Assembly: GCA_910577155.1 (NCBI GenBank)
Contig: CAJTMS010000009.1
Span: forward strand, 21,165-32,616
Direction: 5' to 3'
DNA length: 11,452 bases
Source: an uncultured Mailhella sp.
GTDB taxonomy: Bacteria; Desulfobacterota; Desulfovibrionia; Desulfovibrionales; Desulfovibrionaceae
Shown here: piece by piece, positions 7,415 to 11,452 of the stretch
Layout: each line of letters begins with the position of its first letter
How positions within the stretch are numbered: position 1 is the stretch's first letter
The notes under the pieces: model-generated
The model's input: the letters and a program-made list of their open reading frames with translations, nothing else
What the model was told of the DNA's origin: nothing
The model's database searches: none
Program-made: the position numbers and the translations under genes

Positions 7415-7873
7415 TTATTTATTTCTTTCAACTTTAATCAATTCAACATGGGCTTCTTTGAGCATGCTCAGGGCAAGCTCATCAGGGTAAGATTCAACGC
7501 AGAAAATTCTTTTTACGCCGCAATTGATAAGCATTTTTGTACAGATAAAACAAGGCTGTGTCGTACAGTAAATGTCAGCACCCTCCAAATTTATTCCATG
7601 GACTGCACACTGAATAATAACGTTTTGTTCTGCATGAAGTCCGCGGCAGATTTCATGGCGCTCCCCTGACGGAATATTCATTTGAGCCCGTAAACAGCCT
7701 ACATTAAGGCAATGTTCAATGCCGCTTGGCACCCCGTTATAACCGGTAGCCAAAATACGTTTATCTTTAACAGCAATAGCGCCGACTTTTCTTCGCGTAC
7801 AGGTAGAACGTTCTGCCACCATATATGCAATATTCATGAAATAATCAGTCCAAGAAATTCTTTCGTCAGCCAT
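7415..7873 (-). CDS. deoxycytidylate (dCMP) deaminase family protein, ComEB-like
   Basis: The 152-residue zinc enzyme likely turns dCMP into dUMP, the precursor for thymidylate. It belongs to the cytidine/deoxycytidylate deaminase superfamily. Catalytic features are CRGLHAEQN with zinc His80 and proton-shuttle Glu82, and TTQPCFIC with zinc Cys108 and Cys111. The dCMP-type signature GYNGVPSGIEHC at 44-55 and the STCTRRKVGAIAV start at 23-35 separate it from RibD and from free-cytidine deaminases. The start has AAGGAAG seven bases upstream; that site begins in the ltaE stop codon. It lies between ltaE and ribD, 9 and 1 bases away. Substrate is inferred from family; riboflavin-pathway deaminase is less likely because RibD already has an intact deaminase domain. 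Confidence 0.9.
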   Translation of the reverse strand: MADERISWTDYFMNIAYMVAERSTCTRRKVGAIAVKDKRILATGYNGVPSGIEHCLNVGCLRAQMNIPSGERHEICRGLHAEQNVIIQCAVHGINLEGADIYCTTQPCFICTKMLINCGVKRIFCVESYPDELALSMLKEAHVELIKVERNK

Positions 7874-7882
7874 GTTTCTTCC

Positions 7883-8902
7883 TTATTTTGATAAAAGGTT
7901 AATCCGTTGCACCAGATAATCGATTTCTTCTTTTGCGGTTTGAAACGAACACATGAAACGGACTTCGTTTTTTTCCGTATCCGTTACATAAAAATAAAAT
8001 TCCTGAGATAATTTTTGAATTAACGCTTTATTCATACGAACAAAAACAGCATTGACAAAAGGTTTTTGAACGGTAAGCGCATGATTTTTTTGAAGTTCCT
8101 GTGCTAAATATTGAGCCATGCCATTAGAATGGCGTGCATTTTGAAGCCATAAATCATCTTTGAAAAATCTATTAAATTGAGCGCTGACAAAACGCATTTT
8201 TGAAATCAGCTGCAAAGACTGCTTGCGCATAGTCATATAATCACGGGAAAGTTCCTTATTGAAGAAAACAACAGCTTCTCCAAAAACCAAACCATTTTTT
8301 GCTCCGCCAAAGGAAAGAACATCCACCCCTGCATCACGGGTAATCACTTTGATATCGCAGCCAAGGGAAACGACAGCATTGGCTATGCGGGAACCGTCCA
8401 TATGCACCAGTAAATCATTTTCATGAGCAAAAGCACAAATTTCCTTTATTTCATCAATAGTATAAAGCGTTCCTTTTTCTGTTGACTGGGTAATGGAAAC
8501 AACCTTCGGGCTTACTTTATGGAAAGAATTTTTATCTGCCAAATATTTCTCCATATCTGCAATACGAACCTTGCCGTTGCAGGAAGGAACAGGCAGAAGT
8601 TTAGAGCCGGTAATTACTTCCGGAGCTCCTGATTCTTCTGTATTAATATGGGAAACATCCGCGCAGATAACCCCCTGCCAAGGTCTGAGCATGGCTTTCA
8701 AGGCAACAACATTTGCCCCTGTTCCGCTTAAAGTATAGCAAACCGTGACGTCACCAAAAATTTTACTGAAAATTGTATCTGACTGCTGACTGTATTCATC
8801 TAAGGCATAGGGAATTGCATAGCCTTCATTGGCATCTATCATAGCTTGGATAATTTCTTTTGAAGCGCCCGCAGTGTTATCACTTGCAAAACTTGTAATC
8901 AT
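7883..8902 (-). CDS. ltaE: low-specificity L-threonine aldolase family protein (PLP-dependent)
   Basis: The 339-residue fold-type I PLP enzyme belongs to the beta-eliminating lyase/threonine aldolase family, which cleaves threonine or allo-threonine to glycine and acetaldehyde. The PLP Schiff-base lysine is Lys202 in SFGGAKNGL; HMDGSR at 167-172 supplies the Asp that holds the pyridine nitrogen and the phosphate/substrate Arg; SHINTEESGAPE at 84-95 includes the ring-stacking His85; TLSGTGANVVAL at 57-68 is the phosphate cradle. Length is typical. The start is firm: AGGAGAT seven bases upstream, and ATGA overlap with the end of the glycosyltransferase. Glycine supply for purine and one-carbon metabolism is a likely role, but the exact amino-acid substrate cannot be told from sequence. 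Confidence 0.9.
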   Translation of the reverse strand: MITSFASDNTAGASKEIIQAMIDANEGYAIPYALDEYSQQSDTIFSKIFGDVTVCYTLSGTGANVVALKAMLRPWQGVICADVSHINTEESGAPEVITGSKLLPVPSCNGKVRIADMEKYLADKNSFHKVSPKVVSITQSTEKGTLYTIDEIKEICAFAHENDLLVHMDGSRIANAVVSLGCDIKVITRDAGVDVLSFGGAKNGLVFGEAVVFFNKELSRDYMTMRKQSLQLISKMRFVSAQFNRFFKDDLWLQNARHSNGMAQYLAQELQKNHALTVQKPFVNAVFVRMNKALIQKLSQEFYFYVTDTEKNEVRFMCSFQTAKEEIDYLVQRINLLSK

Positions 8903-10056
8903 TTTTTATCTCCTGAAGATGAATTGAGAATATCCTTATATACCTGCACTGTTTTGGTATAAAAATCTTCCAATGTCCAGCCATAAAAAGAGCATTCCGT
9001 ATTATTATGATAAAATTTATTTAATGCCGATTGCAGGGATTTTTCACGAAAATCATTATCCAGCACATTAACAAAAAGATTTGCCATTTCGTCAATTTTG
9101 GCTGGCTCAAATAAACATTCTCTATCCAAAATATCCGGCATAACACCAACGTTAGAACCAATAATCGGCGTATGGCAGGCTATGAGCTCAAATGCAACGC
9201 GGGCAATTGTTTCTGACCCAAGTGATGCAATAACCCCCATATCAAGCATATTCATAAAACTGTTCATATCGTCAATAAAAGAAAAAAAATGAATATGCTC
9301 GGCAGGAATGGCATGGTTTATACAATATTTTTTTAAATCTTCTATGGTAAACTCGCAGTCTCTTCCTGCTACCACCAAATGCAGTTTTTTTTGTATTGCT
9401 TCTGATTGCTGTCCTGCCTTATTAAAGGCTTCAATGGTTTCATAAAAACCTTTCACAGTATCCAAGCGTCCGATAATGCCAAGTAAAATATCCTCTTCCG
9501 AAAAACCATAGGCACGGCGGATTTGTCCCTTATTTTCCTTTTGCGGAAAAAATCTCTTTGTATCAACACCGCCTAAAATAGTATGTACTTTTTCTTTTGG
9601 AGAAGACATTTGTTGTATAAAATACTCTGCCATGGCGGAATTACTGGTAATTAACGCGTCTGCACTCACATTGTGGAAATATTTATTGAAAAAGTTTACT
9701 TTTGGCTTTCTTTGATCCCCGCGGGTACGAACAAGTTTATACCCAAAAATTTTTTTCAAAAGGGAAAATAAATAAAAGTCTTCTCCCCTGTGACAATTGA
9801 CAATATCCGGCTTAAATTCTTTGCAAAGCTTTGAAAACGCTTGAAAAGAAGACAAAATATCCTTCGGAGAATACGAATTTAATGGTAATGCACGATAATC
9901 AATATTCAATTTTTTTACCCAGTGAATACCGGGACTGTCAGGAACAGTAACAAGCAGGCTTGTATGTCCATGATCATTGAGAATTTTTGTTAAATACAGT
10001 GCATACCAAAAGGTTGCATTATACCATTTACAATTTATGATTTGAATAGTTCGCAT
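8899..10056 (-). CDS. GT-B glycosyltransferase, family 4-like
   Basis: The 385-residue protein has the two Rossmann-like halves of a GT-B enzyme and no signal peptide or membrane segment. The N-terminal half has a start MRTIQIINCKWYNATFWYAL and the acceptor-side loop DIVNCHRGEDFYL at 84-96. The C-terminal half has LLGIIGRLDTVKGF at 191-204, HLVVAGRD at 226-233 and an E-x7-E pair at Glu282 and Glu290 in SETIARVAFELIACHTPIIGSNVG, which holds the nucleotide sugar. These fit retaining family 4. The sugar and acceptor are not predictable; LPS core or another envelope glycan is a guess. The ATG at 10056 is chosen because it begins the fold's first beta strand; a TTG at 10113 would add a 19-residue extension with no ribosome site. 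The chosen ATG also lacks a clear one. Its TGA overlaps the ltaE ATG. Confidence 0.88.
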   Translation of the reverse strand: MRTIQIINCKWYNATFWYALYLTKILNDHGHTSLLVTVPDSPGIHWVKKLNIDYRALPLNSYSPKDILSSFQAFSKLCKEFKPDIVNCHRGEDFYLFSLLKKIFGYKLVRTRGDQRKPKVNFFNKYFHNVSADALITSNSAMAEYFIQQMSSPKEKVHTILGGVDTKRFFPQKENKGQIRRAYGFSEEDILLGIIGRLDTVKGFYETIEAFNKAGQQSEAIQKKLHLVVAGRDCEFTIEDLKKYCINHAIPAEHIHFFSFIDDMNSFMNMLDMGVIASLGSETIARVAFELIACHTPIIGSNVGVMPDILDRECLFEPAKIDEMANLFVNVLDNDFREKSLQSALNKFYHNNTECSFYGWTLEDFYTKTVQVYKDILNSSSGDKK

Positions 10057-10078
10057 TGTTTTTTCACAGCCGTTTAAT

Positions 10079-10112
10079 AAAGAAAAAATATGCTCTTTTA
10101 TAAAAAAAAGCA
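10079..10112 (-). terminator. weak terminator-like hairpin with U-rich tail
   Basis: Between the M20 gene and the glycosyltransferase the minus-strand RNA can form a nine-base-pair stem at 10091-10112 (UGCUUUUUU paired with AAAAGAGCA, one G-U pair) with a UUAU loop. It is followed by a U-rich tract at 10079-10090. This looks like an intrinsic terminator, but the stem has only two G-C pairs, so at best it would be leaky. It could partly separate the M20 gene from the genes downstream. No other terminator is visible inside the window. Confidence 0.35.
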
Positions 10113-10113
10113 A
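10085..10113 (-). promoter_or_regulatory. possible internal promoter before the glycosyltransferase
   Basis: On the minus strand TTGCTT (10108-10113) and TATTTT (10085-10090) are 17 bases apart, matching three and four of six consensus positions of a sigma-70-type promoter. The -10 box ends about 29 bases before the glycosyltransferase ATG. The spacer holds most of the hairpin described for this region. The DNA is very AT-rich, so chance matches are common and this is weak. Confidence 0.22.
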
Positions 10114-10137
10114 TGATATTTATTGGGTAAAAATTTC

Positions 10138-11367
10138 TTATTCAAAGAGTAAATGTGCAAAGGTTTTTGCATCTCCAAGCGCATGGGAAATTTTTGAACC
10201 TTCATTAGGCTGATGATAATTAGGAATAGCACTTGACCATACCGCAACGGGAATACCCAAGGTTCTGATTTTACAGCCAACGGTTGACCCGCCGACGCCT
10301 CCGGTTTTGCAGTTTCTTCCGTAAACGCTGCTGATGGCAGCTTTCAATTTTTGGACAACTTCTGCATTCTCATCTGTTGCAGGAGAGCTTTCTTCCAAAT
10401 TATCAACGGAAATACGGATGGAAACTTTATATTTCTCTTCAATTTTTCGGGCTAATTCACCCACTTTGGCAATAACTTCCTGCGTTCCATGTTCCGGCAA
10501 TATGCGGCAGTCCAAATAAAAAACTTCCTTTCCGGAAATGGTATTAATATTAGGGACATTTTCTTCATGGCGAGTAGGAACAAGAGTGGTTCTGTCAGGA
10601 GTAAAAAGCGGATTGCGTGTTGAAAAATATTCTTCTGTCTCTTTAACCTGCAAAACCATATCACTCATGGCGACAAAGGCATTGATGCCTTCATCCGGTG
10701 TCGAACCGTGGCATTGCTTGCCCTCAATTTCGATTTTAAGCCACAATACCCCTTTTTCACCAATTTCGATTAAATCACCTTCCGGCGTTCCAAAATCCGG
10801 AACAAGCACCAAATCATCTTTTTTGATAAGTTCCGGATTTTGGGTTAATACATGATTTATCCCGTAGGTATTGCGGGTTTCTTCATCAGCAACAAGAAAA
10901 AGAGCAAAACTTAAATCCGGTACAAAGGAATTTTTGGTTAATTCATGTAAAATTAAAAGCCCGGAAACTATCGCCTGTTGATTATCTTCAACTCCCCTTC
11001 CGCGGATAATATCATCATCTTCTTTATCAAGCACTGCTTCAAACGGAGGTGTGTGCCACAAACTTTCGTTTCCCGGAGGCACAACATCCATATGTCCCAA
11101 AATCCAAAGTGTTTTATCGGATTTTCCTTTGTGCCGGATAACCATATTGGGTCTGATTTTACTGGGTACCCGTTCATCAACGGCATCAAAATGTTCAATA
11201 TCCGTAACTCCCCACGAACGAACCAGTTCTTCTATCCATTTTGCTTTATGATATTCACCAATTCCCCCTTCATTGGGACCATAGGCAGGAAATTTGGTTA
11301 ATGACTGCTGTAAAAAAATAACTTCATCACGGGCTTGTGCCAATGCTTTTAATATCTTCTCTTTCAT
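10138..11367 (-). CDS. M20 family zinc metallo-hydrolase (peptidase/deacylase)
   Basis: The 409-residue cytoplasmic enzyme belongs to the ArgE/DapE/CPG2 group of two-zinc amidohydrolases. Metal and catalytic residues are visible in order: GHMD (His92, Asp94), RGVEDNQ (bridging Asp128), ADEE (general base Glu162, zinc Glu163), PDFG (Asp191) and the C-terminal IPNYHQPNEG (His385). A lid/dimerisation domain lies at about 205-325 and includes GKQCHGSTPDEGINA with the substrate His220. The family removes acyl groups or cleaves dipeptides; the substrate cannot be read here. DapE is a possible annotation, but Desulfovibrio-type bacteria are thought to use the aminotransferase (DapL) route, so I do not assign it. 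The start has AAGGAA seven bases upstream and a TATAAT box 33 bases upstream. It is the first gene of the run and 81 bases precede the next. Confidence 0.9.
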   Translation of the reverse strand: MKEKILKALAQARDEVIFLQQSLTKFPAYGPNEGGIGEYHKAKWIEELVRSWGVTDIEHFDAVDERVPSKIRPNMVIRHKGKSDKTLWILGHMDVVPPGNESLWHTPPFEAVLDKEDDDIIRGRGVEDNQQAIVSGLLILHELTKNSFVPDLSFALFLVADEETRNTYGINHVLTQNPELIKKDDLVLVPDFGTPEGDLIEIGEKGVLWLKIEIEGKQCHGSTPDEGINAFVAMSDMVLQVKETEEYFSTRNPLFTPDRTTLVPTRHEENVPNINTISGKEVFYLDCRILPEHGTQEVIAKVGELARKIEEKYKVSIRISVDNLEESSPATDENAEVVQKLKAAISSVYGRNCKTGGVGGSTVGCKIRTLGIPVAVWSSAIPNYHQPNEGSKISHALGDAKTFAHLLFE

Positions 11368-11399
11368 AAAAATTCCTTTTTTTCGAATTGCTTTGTCAT

Positions 11400-11405
11400 A
11401 TTATA
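11400..11405 (-). promoter_or_regulatory. probable -10 box of the M20 gene and perhaps of the whole run
   Basis: The minus strand has a perfect TATAAT here, placing transcription start near 11393 and a leader of about 26 bases before the M20 ATG. No good -35 hexamer lies at the usual distance (the best, with a 16-base spacer, matches three of six), so an activator may be needed or the call may be wrong. Confidence 0.5.
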
Positions 11406-11407
11406 CG

Positions 11408-11421
11408 GTTATTTTTATAAC
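11408..11421. repeat. small inverted repeat next to the -10 box
   Basis: A perfect five-base inverted repeat, GTTAT-TTTT-ATAAC, sits directly upstream of the TATAAT box, in the place of the -35/-10 spacer. It could be a half-size operator, but repeats of this length arise easily by chance in AT-rich DNA. Confidence 0.3.
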
Positions 11422-11437
11422 TCTTAGATATAATTAC

Positions 11438-11452
11438 AAAAAAAACAGCCAG
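11438..11452 (-). terminator. possible 3' half of an upstream gene's terminator
   Basis: Reading the minus strand from the window edge, CTGGCTG is followed immediately by eight T's. This is what the 3' arm and U-tract of an intrinsic terminator look like. The matching CAGCCAG arm would have to lie outside the window, so this is a suggestion only; if right, it separates the M20 gene from whatever precedes it. Confidence 0.3.

Noticed and set aside
7414..7431. TTG start for ribD overlapping the dCMP deaminase gene
   Set aside because: The ATG at 7413 gives the family-typical N-terminus; the TTG has no ribosome site either.
10057..10113. TTG start for the glycosyltransferase
   Set aside because: The extension has no ribosome site, would run through the hairpin and promoter-like boxes, and adds residues before the first strand of the fold.
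1..11452. CRISPR arrays, tRNAs, rRNA, insertion sequences, attachment sites, phage genes or toxin-antitoxin pairs
   Set aside because: None seen; no regularly spaced repeats, no terminal inverted repeats, and the genes are continuous core functions.

Overview
This 11.45 kb window is a single, tightly packed run of twelve genes, all on the minus strand, so transcription runs from high to low coordinates. The gene order (riboflavin genes, nusB, leuS, LPS-transport lipoprotein, DNA polymerase III delta) and the protein sequences point to a Gram-negative sulfate-reducer-type bacterium, most likely Desulfovibrionaceae. The DNA is AT-rich by eye (about 40% GC), unlike most of that family, which suggests a host-associated or reduced-GC lineage. 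I cannot name a species.

Layout in order of transcription. A short leader with a TATAAT box (right edge) precedes an M20 zinc hydrolase. An 81-base AT-rich spacer with a weak terminator-like hairpin separates it from a GT-B glycosyltransferase. The glycosyltransferase overlaps a PLP-dependent threonine aldolase by ATGA. Next come a dCMP deaminase and then the complete riboflavin ring-building set: ribD, ribE, ribBA and ribH. These are followed by nusB (transcription antitermination), leuS (leucyl-tRNA synthetase), lptE (outer-membrane LPS assembly lipoprotein) and the start of holA, which runs off the left edge. Apart from the 81-base spacer, junctions range from a 16-base overlap to a 20-base gap.

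How the genes work together. RibBA starts both branches from GTP and ribulose 5-phosphate. RibD deaminates and reduces the pyrimidine, RibH condenses the branches to lumazine, and RibE makes riboflavin. The sugar-phosphate phosphatase step and the FAD synthetase are not here. The other genes are growth-linked housekeeping functions: pyrimidine nucleotides for DNA, translation, rRNA antitermination, replication and envelope assembly.

I found no mobile element, CRISPR array, tRNA, rRNA or recognisable riboswitch, and no gene-free stretch over 300 bases. The window looks like ordinary core genome; I do not see a convincing undescribed system. The points most worth a second look are an in-frame insertion of about 36 residues inside the RibD deaminase domain, a Trp-to-Lys change in the RibD reductase cofactor motif, and the hairpin/promoter-like spacer before the glycosyltransferase.
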